A stretch of DNA of 64,000 nucleotides from Anastrepha obliqua (lineage: Eukaryota > Arthropoda > Insecta > Diptera > Tephritidae): NCBI RefSeq assembly GCF_027943255.1, contig NC_072893.1:94991784-95055783 (forward strand), in the 5' to 3' direction. A program made the translations under genes and the position numbers. Shown piece after piece: positions 21,340 through 34,020 of the stretch (positions are counted from its first letter, which is position 1; the number at the start of each line of letters is the position of its first letter). The notes beneath the pieces are model-generated. The model was not told the origin of the DNA and did not search any database. It saw only the letters and a list, made by a program, of their open reading frames with translations.

Positions 21340-21690
21340 GGATCTGTTACGTTAATCACGTCACAAATTGTGAGTATAGACTGTGTTTTTAATGGTGTTA
21401 AATCGCATAACCGGGACGGCCAATTAGCAGTTGAATTTCGTGAAATTATGCGATCGAAAATAACGGACTAAATTTCAGTTGCGACGGTTTAATTTATTGA
21501 CAGCAGCCGCTTTCCCAACCGAATTTTCGAAAAAAAAATGCGATCACGCTTCCAGACCACAGAGCCCACCAAACAGTGAAACGTTGAGCATTCAAAAGTC
21601 TCTCAGAAATTGTTTTTGGATTAGAAGCACAGACATGGCAATTTTTCTGCCCAAATTCTTAATAGCAGACTCAAACGATTATGTTGACCG
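21340..21690 (-). pseudogene. DD41D-type transposase fragment
   Basis: Minus-strand pieces in mixed frames: RIWAEKL near 21650, AQRFTVWWALWSGSVIA at about 21585-21535 and FFFENSVGKAAAVN (compare YFFQNEAGQAATVN at 47540). After an apparent deletion comes STANWPSRLCDLTPL near 21430-21395, the third-catalytic-residue motif. The second catalytic motif (DGATCH in relatives) is not found. No terminal repeats were recognised; it is more decayed than the copies at 10518 and 46987. Confidence 0.6.
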
Positions 21691-21882
21691 AAAATATTAG
21701 GAATTTTACGAAATGTGACTTTTACATTCCCACCATTTTCTTAGTGAATTTTTATTACGAGTATATGTATTCATCTATTTTCGAGCGGAATTGAAATCAT
21801 CGTAATGACTGCCTAGAATCTTTGGCAGAGTCAAAACTATCAGTATATTACACTTAGCCCCTTTTGAAAAACAAAGTTCTTG

Positions 21883-24293
21883 TTAACCCTCCGTCGGGCG
21901 CACCCGATCTGTGAGGCACAGCTCACACATTTTTTTGTCTCACTCTACTATTTTTTACCGTTTACTACTCTTTTGCTCAATAGCTGCTTCTTATGGTGTG
22001 CTCTTTATATCAAATCAACTCAGTTTGTGTTTTCCCTTCCCAAAGTGAAGTTATACGCAGTTTGATCGGAGAAGCTCATTGCGCCCTAACTCATCACATT
22101 TTTTAAAGTAAGTATTTTCAAAATTACTGATTTCGAATTAACTACAGCCCCTTTTTAATACTAAATAATTTATTAATATTTAATAGTTAGTTGAAAATAA
22201 CCTGATTTATTGATGTGGCCTGCAGGGCGCATTGCGCCCAAACTCGTTACAAAGGTTTTATGTTTTAATTTGTTTTATATTCTTGATAGAAATTTCTCGT
22301 CGATACTTCAATTTAAATGAGTCGAAAGAAGTGGAAGAAGTTATAAATTTGCTGGTGGCTGATGACGACGATCCCACAATGGAAGACGAATTTGGGGAGG
22401 AAAGCGATGTTGCTTTAGATGACGAGGTAGAAGAACGGGGTGAAAATTCCGAGACAGAGCAGGATGATGAGACCGACCTAGATGATGAAAATTCTGGATA
22501 CATACATTTTTTTCTGGGAGAAGATAAGATCAGTAAGTGGAATCAAAATCCACCTCTGCGAAGTGCACGCAGAGGTCCTCACAACATAATTACTCACTTA
22601 CCTGGATATTTTTACCGACGAAATATTAAACATAAAACACCAACCAAAACATTGAGACCGTTAGAAGCAATTTTTCTAGAGAAAGGGACATTAAACCCAC
22701 TGACCGTATAGAAATACGAGCTTTTATTGGGTTATTATACCTTGCAGGAGCATACAGGGGGAATCGTCAATATCTGGAAGAACTTTGGGGAATAGACGAT
22801 GATGGGATTGAAAGATTTGGCCGAATGTACAAGAGATGAAAGAAAAGAACTGGATCGGCTCGCTCCAGTTCGAGACATTTTCGAGAAATTCATAAGAAGT
22901 TGCCAAGATAGTTACATTCTTGGGGAAAATATGACTATAGACGAAATGCTACCCGGTTTTCGTGGGCATAAATATGGCATCAAGTGTTTTGCTCTCGTCG
23001 ACGCGAAAATGAATTACGTATACAACATGGAAATCTATGCTGGAGGGCAACCAGAGGGGCCCTTTTCTATTAGCAACAGGCCAAGGGACGTAGTTTTGAG
23101 AATGTCTGAGCCTCTTTTTGGCACTGGACGCAATAAAACAGGCGATAACTGGTTTACTGATATGGATCTAGTTGACGAACTGAAACAAAAAAAACTATCC
23201 TATGTTGGAACCGTAAGAAAAAATAAAAGACAATTGCCACCTACTAAGGGAAGACAACAATTCACAAGTTTGGTTAGGTTCAATGACGGAAAAACTTTGG
23301 CTTCATATGTTCCACGTTCTAAAAGGAATGTTATTCTCGTATCGACTCTTCATGACAACAAGAACATTGATCTCGATTCCAAGGAAAATAAACCAGAAAT
23401 CATCTCGTTTTATAATTCAACGAAAGGTGGCGTTGATACTCTAGATATATATAATGTGTGCAACGTACAATGTATCACGAAATATCAAACGCTGGCCAAT
23501 GGTTATATTTTTTACAATGCTGAATGTCGCTGGTATTAACTCTCAAGTGATATACCTTAGTAATAACCTAGAACCACTGCGTAGAAGGCTTTTCTTGAAA
23601 AAGTTGGCTCATGAACTGACAATCGAGGAGCTACGTAGAAGAAGTTTGAAAACCCACGGAATACCGTTCAGTCTTCAAATAAGGTTAAAAAAATATCGAC
23701 CTTCACTTCCAAATGAACGAAGCCCTTCTCCGCCCCCTAAACGAAGACGATGCTCAACTTGCACTAGCGAAACTGGTTTGAGAAGACTGTCGAATCACGA
23801 ATGCAAGAAATGTAAATCACCACTTTGTTTATCCCATGCGTATATGATGTGTGAACGGTGTTATACTCCAGAGGACGAAAATACTCTATCCGAAGAGACC
23901 TAAAACAAGCGCAATAAAAGGATTGTTTGAGTTTTATATTTTTATTGTACCTCTAATTAATTAGCTTTCTTGATCATTATATTTACAACAAATTGAATTT
24001 TTATTGGATTCTTTAATTTTTTGTAAACTATTTTCGGTTGACTCTTTTAACTTTTTATTTTCAACCTTAATTTACGACTATCTTTTGTAACTGATAAATT
24101 TTTGTCAAATAAACGGATTTTTATGAAAATATTTAGATTTATTTCTTATTCATATCCCTTAATGCCACTTCTGTATTTCCCATATGTATAAACTATGTAA
24201 TTATACTTTTATTATGTGTTTTTAAAAGTGTGCCACTTAGGCACATTGCGGCCGATGCTCACAGCCTGATAGTTGCGCCTGGCGGAAGGTTAA
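21883..24293 (+). mobile_element. piggyBac-like element, 2,411 bp
   Basis: TTAA occurs at both ends (21883-21886 and 24290-24293), each followed inward by an inverted repeat CCYTCCGYCRGGCGCA. GC-rich subterminal text GCACATTGCGGCC sits near the right end, and GCGCATTGCGCCC-like blocks lie near 22080 and 22227. Transposase is on the plus strand; an AATAAAAGG polyadenylation signal follows at about 23915. Full-length architecture, but the coding sequence is broken. Confidence 0.9.
22292..23903 (+). pseudogene. piggyBac-like transposase, start lost and frameshifted
   Basis: The likely original start is ATT at 22292-22294, where ATG is expected, giving (M)SRRYFNLNESKEVEEVINL. An acidic stretch follows (DDDDPTMEDEFGEESDVALD), then KISKWNQNPPLRSARRGPHN. 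A frame change near 22700 leads into VEIRAFIGLLYLAGAY. About 60 bp appear missing near 22815. The core (22820-23539) has MTIDEMLPGFRG, GDNWFTDMDLVDEL and GGVDTLD, which hold the three catalytic aspartates of this family. A further frameshift at about 23500 leads to the C-terminus (23540-23903) with a cysteine-rich domain CSTC...CKKCKSPLC...CERC. Catalytic residues are present, but at least two frameshifts and a deletion disable it. Confidence 0.87.
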
Positions 24294-25903
24294 AAGACAA
24301 TTGTATCACTGAGCGGGCCCACTTTATTAAGAGAAAAAATTTTATATTGAATTGCGAAGCCGGATTGGTTCAGCTTTCAATTAGACAAGGAATGCGTTAT
24401 CTCCACTTAAGTTGTGCGCATAGGAGAATACCCAACTTTATAAGCTTCATTGTATACTTTGGTAATAAACTTAAAAGCTTCATTAATTCTCAACCACGAG
24501 TTCAGCTCTCGAGAACACTTTTTGTTCTAATATTAAGTATTGAGCCAAATATTTCACTGATAAGACCTGTTTACTAAGCTAATTGATGGAACATTTTAAT
24601 GATTGAAGACAATCTTAATTATATTTTGATTACTTACAATTTATATAGAGATATTTATTGAAGCTAAGGTTATTTTATTTGTTTATTACCAGGGCCAATG
24701 AAAGTAACAAAGCATTGCATTAAGCAAAAAAAAACATTATTTTTCTCTCAACCTTTCCCTTCCACTCAACAAGCTTATTCAACTCATCGCAAAAAGTGTG
24801 AACAAATCCTCCGTCCATTATAAGGCAGACCAGAGTTCACACATTAAATAGACGCCTCTTATCATATGTCTACCAATCTGGGTAGCTCTGTATGAAAGAT
24901 TAATGACTGATTTTCCACTCAACGTATTACAAATGCAAAAGAAACCACGGAAACGATAATGGGAATACCAATAACAGTCAATTTAATATTCAGAGTCAAA
25001 GAAAAAAATTATTGAATTAGTGGGAACAACCATCACCACATTCACACAGCAAATATGAAAAGCACTTACGGACATGTGCAGTTTTGTGTTTGTGTTTGTT
25101 TGAATTCAGCTGCTAATTGCTGCCGGGATTAGTGTGAACACTCATGGGCGTGCCATCAACTGAAGCACTAATGCATACGCAGCTCCAACAATCGTAGAAA
25201 ACATGATTATCCTAAATCGTCTGACCAAATCGAATGCGTGCTTAAGCTTCCCAAATCAATGCCCAGTAGGAAAATTAGTCATATAAATAGACATGAGAAG
25301 AAATGCCTTTTACCCTTCACGATACTTTACCCAACCCCAGTTGTCTTATGAAATCTAATAATTTTTTAGATAGCACTGCTTTTCGAACTCACATGGGTTT
25401 CTGGGCATGCTTCGCAGAATCGACTCGCTAGATTATATCTCGAAACTTTACAGATGGCTTCGCAGATTGCAGTTACATTTAAGAATCCCGGCAAGTATTC
25501 TCAATTTCAGCGTGGAGGGTTTATAAGTTATTCATATTCTTAGTTAGTTTGGGACAGTTATTGGCTAAGAGGCGATTCAAGGATGCTTCCATACGAGAAA
25601 AAATAGAGAATGAAAGATTTACGTTGTCATCGAATGCCATCAATTCAGATTTGTATATGCATGACTCGTAAGCGATTATGTCTTTTAAGACTTCCATAGA
25701 GTTAAGTATAGTTCCATAGAGTTTGAAAAAATAATTTGTCCTATTTTTACAGTTGCACTGCAGGCGTTTTCTCGGTTATTTGAAACTTTTTAAACAGGTT
25801 CGTTCCTATTGAACAGCATTACCAGCTGGTTAATATTTTATGTTCCAGCAAATAATTACCATAAAATAATACTTGCATGACCTTGTTTTTACCCTAACTG
25901 AAG
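24294..25903. other. Spacer, no gene recognised
   Basis: AT-rich DNA with no coding signal. Open frame 24230-24577 starts inside the piggyBac terminal repeat and runs into spacer, so it is not a gene. Confidence 0.5.
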
Positions 25904-26093
25904 GGCCGCCAAAGCCGAAGGGGTTAGTGCGTGACTACCATTCCGAAGTGCACAGGCGCAAATCTCTGGGCATGAAACGAATTTCAGGAAAAGTTTTTTC
26001 TACTAGTTTTTTCATAAAAAGAATTTGCCGCCCGGAAGCGACGTAAAATTTTAGGTCCCTTATTTGGGAAAACATCAAGGTGCCTCAGCACAG
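25904..26093 (+). repeat. tRNA-derived SINE, copy 4, degenerate
   Basis: Plus-strand copy of the family: GGCCGCCAAAGCCGAAGGGG corresponds to the 5' end with box A, GTGCGTGACTACCATTCCGA follows, and box B is worn to GCGCAAATCTC. The body has TCATAAAAAGAATTTGCCG, AGGTCCCTTATTTGGG and CATCAAGGTGC. This is the only copy in the window whose sense strand is plus. Confidence 0.7.
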
Positions 26094-27761
26094 CCAATCA
26101 CCATACGTACATAGCTACATATGAAATTAAAATTTTCCATCTCAACATACCTAGAGTAAGATAGAATAAAACATTGTGTAAGCCTTTAAAATTTCAACGG
26201 TAGCAAAGTCGAGATTTCTGGAACGGAAAATAAACTTTTTCTAAAATGAGGCATTTCTGGTGTATAATATTAAAATGTAAGCATTTCAATTATAACTGAT
26301 AGCAAAGCGCAATCCATTAGCCTCACGTTAGCTGACGAGAAATCAGAGATATTCCTAATAAGTAGTCGCCAATCTAAAGCGGAGGCATAAATACGCTTCA
26401 TAAATGTATCGAATAATCGAAAGCTGCGGTCGATGTATCCAATCAGTTTACAAATCCTGTGCTTTAAGAGTTTGTTCTGTTTTTTCAGTCATCAAGGCAT
26501 CGAACCTAGTGTGGAATAATTTATTTTTCATTTTTTTCATTACTTCAGACACCTGTAGCAACAAGTTTTAAATTATCATAGTCCAGAGTCTGCATCTCAT
26601 TTTAATAAATTCCATATCTTATTATCTGAATAATCTCTACAGAGAGCTTATAATTTATAATGGACTGTGTTTGCATGGATACAACTTAGATAAAAATAAT
26701 TATAAGAATATTAACTTTTTCTATACATAGAGCAGTATGCAGCTTTATACCGCTTTCTGTGAACGGTGTTGTGCTTTTTTTTTTTTTTTTTGGATTACCA
26801 AAAGTTTGCATTTCGACAGTTTTGTAATGAAGGAACGATAGATGCCTAAACTACCGGCTACTAACCAGAAAGCCCAATGAGAGCTTACAATGCCAAATGA
26901 GAGCTTTCTTTTTGCATTTCAATTGGGTTTGCTATACATTTACTTTGTTGTTTTCTTTCATTCCAACACTTTGAAAAACCTACCCACCTATTCACCTATG
27001 CACACTACACAATCTTCAACCACATATAAAATTCCATTGCACTATTCATTTAGCCAATTAAAGTGTTGCTACATGAGAAATTATATACAAAAACTCAAAA
27101 TATGTGATTTCATAAGTGTGAGAACAACAGGCCAACGCTCTCCTCAAACTCAACAACACCTCAACCTAAACAAAAACAAAGGAATAGAAAATGCTAAGCC
27201 AATGGTATGCACTTTAGTAGCATTTCGTATGAGTATGAAGTTACATAAAATATCAGAAAATAGTAGAAGTACCAACATACATATGTATGTGGTATTAACA
27301 ACAAGTTCCTCATTCGCTCACTCTACCCGAACAATGCACGAGAGCACTTAATAAGTGTGTGAGTGCTAGTCAATTGTATGTGGGTGTTTGAGTGATTGTG
27401 AAAAGCAAACTATGTAGAATTAATGGAATTATTACATTGTACCATTCGCAGTAGATTACTTTTAAGAATCGATTCATTTGTGCCGCAGCATGTTTGAGCG
27501 TGTGTTAGTTTTGCACTTCTAAGCGCATTGTTTGATTATGAAAGTGCTTGTCGAGCCGCCGCCGTCTTTTCTTTCTGTACATTTCCTTTTTGCTATGACG
27601 TTAAAGCAAACAAAGTGCCAATTTCCCAAGGCAATTGAATTACATCAATAACGATTCGCTTGCTTTAGCTTCAACGCCTTTGTTTATTTCCCAAAACTCA
27701 TTTGCAGCGTTTACTTCCTACTCGTCTCTCCAACGCCCTCTACAAACTTTTTTATTATATA
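26094..27761. other. Spacer, no gene recognised
   Basis: AT-rich DNA, including an 18-base T run at about 26768-26789. The 153-codon open frame at 26890-27351 has no recognised domain, and its composition matches the surroundings, so I do not call it a gene. Confidence 0.45.
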
Positions 27762-28213
27762 TTTTTTTTTGTTTAGTGGATGAGGTAGGGTTCAAAATGC
27801 CTTGGCACTTACAGCGACCGTCGTCTACTACATCGTGCGGTGTATCCACTAAACCAATTCCTCCTCTCCTTCTGGGGAGACACCCTTCCTGGAGTTACTT
27901 TCTATATTACTTCAGGAGGGCCCAGAACGGCATCCATAAAGGACCAATTCTATTCAACCACGTCTGGGTTCACCATATTTATAGCCAGCTTTCATGCTAT
28001 AAGCTCGTCTTCTTGTGTCCCTATCTGTGCGGCTTCGCTTTGTTGCACTGTGTCGTCGAGGTCAGCCTTTTTTGCTCGTTGTACGTTCTCGATGTATTTT
28101 TTTACCGCGTTCCAGCTGCCATCGCGTTCGAGCATTTTGCTGATTATGTTGCCCTCTACAATGGCATATACCTGTATGCATTTGCGTTTTATATTTTTAT
28201 TAGTTGAAATCAT
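27762..28213 (-). pseudogene. R1-like LINE 3' end
   Basis: Minus strand: an open stretch from 28213 reads GNIISKMLERDGSWNAVKKY and IENVQRAKKADLDDTV, resembling the C-terminus of R1-clade ORF2. The untranslated region follows, with GGTTTAGTGGATACACC and AGTAGACGACGGTC-like text and a second TCCACTAAAC just before an A-rich tail (T run at 27762-27770). R1 family 3' regions commonly carry such GTGGAT...ATCCAC repeats (recalled pattern). The 5' part of the element is missing. Confidence 0.55.
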
Positions 28214-29093
28214 TTGTATGACAAAATTAAGTCAAAGCGAATTTATGTTGGTATTTGAATTATAACTTAAGTGAAGCTTTGCCTCATTCAAAGATTGCAA
28301 TTAACGAAATTCTGTAAACTTTTGTGCAATGAGCTTCTTTATTCTGTCTATTCCTTCTCTAATGCTGGATCAAATGCGTGAAGAATATTCTGTCCCCTTC
28401 ATTTTTAAGTAACAAAATGTTTATACATTCGTACAGAAACTATTAGCATAAAAATATCGAATACATTAACTGCAATATTATATTATCCATATACATTCAT
28501 GTAAGTGATAGGCAATTCTATGGATGATTTCTAGCTCGAAACAAAGTTAAAATTATTTTAGGTCTTGCTCCACCAGTTTGAGCTAAAATATTAAATCAAA
28601 TGTAATAAGCGCGGTGAACTAGGAACAATAGAGTAGCATCCTGATTCTGTGTTGAAAAACTTCTCAAAAAACTAAAAAACTTTGAAAACGATCTACGAAC
28701 CCAACTAATTTTAGATTGCCAGAACATAAACTCAAAACAGCCGGGTTTTATATCCATCAATGATCGAAACTAGTGGAACTCAGAATAAATAAGCCTTCTT
28801 CTAGCCTAAAACTTCTCGTTTCAGTGTCGTCATATACTTGTTAACAACCTGAGTCCCATTTGACCGAGAGCTGCCTTACAGTCTATGGTACATATCCTTG
28901 TATCGTGGCTATATTTCTATCAATGCTCAACTCAAATACAGTAGTTGTGTGCTGTAGCGAGCTATTTTTATGATTTCATCACATAAGAGCTCAGCAGCTC
29001 ATAATACACCGCAGCGAACTCTCAGTTAAATGCAAATAGCCTGGCATTATGGCATTTGGAAATTATGTATTATATTTTAATGGACTATGGTTA
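28214..29093. other. Spacer, no gene recognised
   Basis: AT-rich DNA, no coding signal, no repeat structure noticed. Confidence 0.5.
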
Positions 29094-30338
29094 AGTTCGT
29101 CCGGTTTTTTTTCGAAATTTGAAACTTTATTGACGTAAAATGGTTACAAATTTAATATTCAAAGTATTGTCCATCGCTTACTACTACTTTTTCCCATCTT
29201 TCTGGCAATTCACGGATTCCCTTTGTAAAAAATTCGGTCGGTTTTGCCGCAATCCACGAATCGATCCATTTTTTGACTTCATCGTAATTACGGAAGTGCT
29301 GGTCAGCCAGGCCATGTTGCATCGATCGGAAGAGATAGTAATCGGATGGCGCAAGGTCTGGACTATACGGCGGGTGGGGTAGGACATCCCATTTGAGCGT
29401 TTCTAAGTATGTTTTGACCACTTGTGCAACATGTGGCCGAGCATTGTCATGTTGCAAAATAACTTTGTCGTGTCTATCGGCGTATTGCGGCCGTTTTTCT
29501 CGCAGTGCTCGGCTCAAACGCATCAATTGTCGTCGGTAGACATCCCCCGTAATCGTTTCATTCGGTTTCAGTAGCTCATAATACACAACACCCAGCTGGT
29601 CCCACCAGATACACAGCATAACCTTCAGGCCATGAATATTCTGCGCCGACGTCGATGTTGAAGCATGGCCAGGGTATCCATACGTTGCCCGACGTTTTGG
29701 ATTGTCGTAATGGACCCACTTTTCATCGCCAGTCACAATTCGATGCAAAAAACCCTTTCTTTTGTGCCGTTGAAGCAGTTGTTCGCATGCCATAAAACGG
29801 CGTTCAACGTCTCTTGGCTTCAATTCATACGGCACCCAATGGCCTACCTTTCGGATCATTCCCATGGCTTTTAAACGTTTGGAAATGGTTGATTGATCAA
29901 CTCCCAAAGTTTTTGCAACCTCTTCTTGCGTTTGAGCCGGATCTTGATCGAGCAATTCCTCCAATTCGGTATCCATGAACTTTGGCGGCGCACCCTCGCG
30001 TTCTTCGTCTTCCAAGCCAAAATCACCACTTTTAAAGCGTGCAAACTACTTCTGGCACGTTCGCTCAGCTAGAGCATGCTCACCATAAACTTCCACCAAG
30101 ATACGATGACTTTCGGCTGCTTTTTTTTTCATATTAAAAAATTCCCCGCAAAAACACATTATTTGGCACGAAATTCGACATTTTCAAGTGTGGTAAAAAT
30201 ATTGTTGTTTACGCTTCAAATAAAAAACTTATACTGACGTTTGTGCCTTACGACAGTAGCTCTCCAATGAATGTTTGGAAATGTGGATCGATGGAATAAT
30301 AATCAAGTTACGCCATCTGTTGTAAAACCGCACGAACT
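29094..30338 (-). mobile_element. mariner (DD34D) element, 1,245 bp, nearly intact
   Basis: Inverted repeats AGTTCGTSCGGTTTT end the element, with TA at 29092-29093 and 30339-30340. Apart from one stop and one frameshift early in the gene, the minus-strand transposase is complete, so this is probably among the younger insertions. Confidence 0.92.
29152..30181 (-). pseudogene. mariner transposase, intact core, N-terminal lesions
   Basis: The start at 30181 reads MSNFVPNNVFLRGIF; a small frameshift precedes MKKKAAESHRILVEVYGEHA, and an in-frame TAG near 30050 replaces the tryptophan of the usual KWFARFKSGDFGLEDEE. From 30015 down to 29152, 287 codons are open: the second helix-turn-helix part (TQEEVAKTLGVDQSTISKRL), WVPYEL, TGDEKWVHYDNP (first D), QHDNARPHVAQVV (second D) and HPPYSPDLAPSDYYLFRSM (third D, 34 residues after the second), ending GQYFEY. 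All catalytic residues are intact. A translation restart inside would lack the first DNA-binding helix-turn-helix, so I treat it as a pseudogene. Confidence 0.9.
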
Positions 30339-30409
30339 TATCGATAGACCTATATTTTACTTAAACATTTTTTTATTATATTATTGAATCTTATTAGAAA
30401 CTAATAATA

Positions 30410-31240
30410 CAGGGTGAGCAATTTAGAGGTATCGTATTTTAAATTGAAATAAAACAACGAAAATTCAAATTGATTGGACAACCTTTATTTTTTATTTTTT
30501 TTCTAGAACCATTACATGACTTAATTTTTTAAAGATAGTCCCGTTTAGATGTTGGCCTCAACTACGCCGAAATTCAGTCATCCGTAAACACCATTTTCGA
30601 ATGACTCGCTGGAGCACTTCGATCGGTATCTTGTAATTAACTTTAGTAGTGTAGGCTTTCAATATCTCAATCGAAGCTGTTTTCTCTACAAAGCATTTAG
30701 ATTTTACATACCCCCACAAATAAAAGTCCAAAGGGGTGATATCACACGATCTTGGTGGCAATCCACTGGACCGAGACAAGAGCTAAATTGCTCACTGAAA
30801 CGACGACACAGTAAATCCATTGTTTCACAGGCTGTATGGCAAGTAGCGCCGTCTTGTTGAAACCAAATGTCGCGGGCTTTAATTTTCGGCATCAAAAAGG
30901 TGTTTATCGTGGCGCTGAAGCGATCGTTATTCTCTGTGCCATTAGCGCCAGCCTCGTCTTTGCAGAAATATGGACCGATGATTCCCCCAGCACATAGGCC
31001 AAACGGTCGTTTTCAGGGGATGCCTCTTCGGGTTGCCCCTCAGCCCCAAACACAACAATTTTGCTTATTAACGCAGCCATTAAGCCAAAAACAGACTTCA
31101 TCGCTGAATCCCATAAGTTGGTCTGAGCGCGCAATGAACACATTTCACAGAGCGTCGATTTTCGTAATACAATTGTACGATTTGTAAACTTTGATTAGGC
31201 GTAAGTTTTTCCATGATGAAATATCAATGAATACTAAAAA
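30410..31240 (-). mobile_element. DD41D element, right end missing
   Basis: The left end (CAGGGTGAGCAATTTAGAGG at 30410, with TA at 30408-30409) has the CAGGG start seen in the 8596 copy. The expected inverted partner is not found near 31215-31300, so the right terminal repeat is lost or too decayed to recognise; the right boundary is approximate. Confidence 0.65.
30525..31214 (-). pseudogene. DD41D transposase without its helix-turn-helix region
   Basis: Starts at 31214 with MEKLTPNQSLQIVQLYYENR and about 15 more residues ending near ALRPT. The sequence then goes straight to the FSDEV motif (first catalytic D) and WLNGCVNKQN (31080-31040, in shifted frame). DIWFQQDGATCHTACETMD (second D) lies at about 30875, and after a frameshift LPPRSCDITPLDFYLWGYVK holds the third D. 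The C-terminus has a TGA where GQHLNGTIFKK continues, close to 30525. The missing N-terminal region is the same as in the copies at 10518 and 46987. Confidence 0.82.
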
Positions 31241-34020
31241 AGCGAAATTAAACACCATATGGCCTAATAAAGGTCAGAGTAATAAGATCATATACTTAGG
31301 TATCTCTTTCCTGTCCATTAATTTAATAAATATCATAGTAAAAATTAGGTTTGACGCTGCGTATACCTTACAGATAAATACTTACTTGCTAAATACAGAT
31401 ACAAGTAGATTTGCCTACTCTTCAAGAACCTCACCTCCTCTTATTGCCTCAGCAAAGCTCAAACATACTTACAAAAACCCCAGCAATAATAATCATTAAA
31501 TCACTTTTCATGTCCTGCAATGCTCTTCTTTGGTTATTAAAAATTCTTTTACCGCATTAACGTGATTTACATATACAAGTAATATAAGAGTGCCCACTCT
31601 TAGGTTCAAATGGCTCGCGCTTAATCAATATGCACACATGTGTGCTTGCTTTTTATAGCCAGGGTGTGTACAATGTGAGTGGACTATGTGTAAACCTATT
31701 AGGAAAAATGGGCGAGCACATCTACTTGTATATGTATACGTAGGCATAAAAGTTATTTAACTACTCGGTCCGCCAGATTTTATTACTCATCCGGTCAATC
31801 AACTGGCCAGTGCTTTTAGTTGCCTAGAAATGCAATGAAGGAATAAATTTTCAGTAAAGCTCGATATGCCGACCAATACAATTAACGATGTGGAGATGTA
31901 GATAGGTAAGTGCAGATGCATGCTGAGCTTCATGTGAGAGCAATATTCCCAAAAACTCATACGTCATACACATGCATATGTAAATGCAGAATAAATAAAA
32001 TAATTCGACCTGACTTGCGAGATGCATTTGGTCTGTTACTTTAAAATTCATTAATTGGATCAGCGTATGTGGGACTAAAAGTAGTAAAAATTCTTCTCAG
32101 ACTCCGCAACCATTGATAAAAGGGAGTACTTCCAGGGACTACAGGTACTTCATGTTAAAGGCCCTCATAGGTAGTTATCTATGAGTATAGCACGAAACAA
32201 TCATTTGAAGGACATTTAGTTACGGTTATATCTGCGATCAACATTTCTGAATAAAACGGCCCCTTATACTTATTAATATACATAGATTGTTAACTTATTT
32301 ATTGATACAATTCAGAAGTTTAATATAAAATACAAGATTTATATTCCTTAAGATTAATAAAAATTCCAGTCTGTCACAAATTAACTTAAGAATTTTTTTC
32401 TTTCAAGAAATAATATATCTGAAAAATGTTGTCTCAGGTGCTTCACTCTGTTAGTTGGTGGCTGACGAAAATAAATAATTTTGATTTTAATAATTTTAAT
32501 TTACAAACAGTAAAAGTCTTGCCGACGCAATTTATTTTAAGTACATAGTGCATTTTGAGCGGTGATGCAAAAGGGTTAAGCGAGCTAAGTCTTTACGATA
32601 CAGGGGGGCAAAATTACGATATACAACGGTGCTAATTGGGTTTGATCTGTAGCAGTGATGGTCTTGCATTGCCCAGTTTAATGAATCGGGTTTATGCCTC
32701 TCTTTTTTCCCCTCTTCTTGCTTTTACAGACCAGTTTTACTAACAAATTTGAACGTAAGAGTGGGTGATTTGATAAAGTTTTTGGGTACAGCATCAGTAG
32801 TCGAAGTAGCTATGACGTAGTCGTTTCCCTCAATTCCGGAATAACATTCGTTTGATTTTGTTTGTTGCAGCAATGAGTGAATTTCTAATGGATAAAATAA
32901 TCTTGTTCAAATTAAACGTTGGTAGCAAATCATGAAAAATGTGCCATGAAAAAATTTGCTAGTACGATTGTTAAGAATTCAGCAATGAAAATTGAGCACA
33001 TTTGATCGATCAGTGGACTTATAAACGGTAATTTAGACGACCATAGAGCATACGGAAGTGCAGTCATGCTTGAGGAAACTGATTTAGAAATGTTTGCTAT
33101 GTAAAGTTCAAGGAGAACTTGAGGAATTTCATAGTACGTCTGAAGGTCGTGGATATAAACAAAAATAAAATAATTTAAACTTTATTTGGGGAAAAATCAG
33201 AAAGATCTTTCTGATCTTTCAGATAGGAAAAAGCCAAGCCAAAGCATTGTCACTTCATATGGACATGCATTTTATAATCAGAACTGTTTTTTTTTGTTTG
33301 AAAATTACTCATTCATGTCCGACTTGTTTTCTCAAATATCACTATTTTCATTATATTGATAAATTTTAAATCAACTGAGCTGCATTTGTTTTTTTAATTC
33401 TAATTTTATTTATAAAAACCCAATTTTTCGAGGACCTTTCCAGTACAGCTCACGTAAGTCTTATAGTATTTCTGAAATATTTTGGCGCAGATCTTAAATA
33501 TAATAAATGAAAAAACAGTGCTAATTGTTTTGTATGTGATGCACCCTCTCTTGCCATAAGTGCATCTGTATTTTTTTATTGTTGTAAATATGCTGTTGGG
33601 TTGCTGTATTCTTAATGTACATATTTATGGCTTGGCCATTTCCATGCCCATCCATTTCAAGTATTATATATTCAAGTATTTATTGGTATGAATATATTTT
33701 CCTGTTTGCCAATTTATTTAGGTTTGTCTGATAGTCACATATATATTTCTGGCTTATTTATAAAAATAAATGGAAGAAATTGGCATTCACTGCACACATT
33801 CTCTTGTAAATAAAATTTAACTACTAGGGGAGGTCAAAAAAGGCGTGAAATAAAATACCCGATCATCCTTTAAGTTTAAAAAAATCTATTTATACCGAAA
33901 CTTTTGATCCAGGCGTAATAGTCCGTAAACCAGCGACAGGTTTTCACGACCAAGTTCCTCTCAGTCGATAACTCGTAAAATGCCTCAGAGATTCGTTTTA
34001 TGAAGCGTTGTAAACGTCAG
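31241..34020. other. Spacer, no gene recognised
   Basis: AT-rich DNA with short microsatellite-like runs. No coding signal; frames at 31191-31499 and 31851-32051 look like chance. Part of 33830-34020 (GGGGAGGTCAAAAAAGGCG) may be a worn left end of the mariner fragment that follows, but the match to its right end is too weak to call. Confidence 0.4.

Noticed and set aside
22258..22503. Serine-rich minus-strand open frame
   Set aside because: Antisense of the acidic N-terminus of the piggyBac-like transposase; serine runs arise from GAT/GAA codons read backwards.
26890..27351. 153-codon open frame on the plus strand
   Set aside because: No domain, composition of A/T-rich spacer, no splice or promoter context that stands out; likely chance.
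27635..28265. Two overlapping plus-strand open frames (190 and 141 codons)
   Set aside because: They lie antisense to the R1-like LINE tail at 27762-28213, whose minus-strand reading makes better sense.
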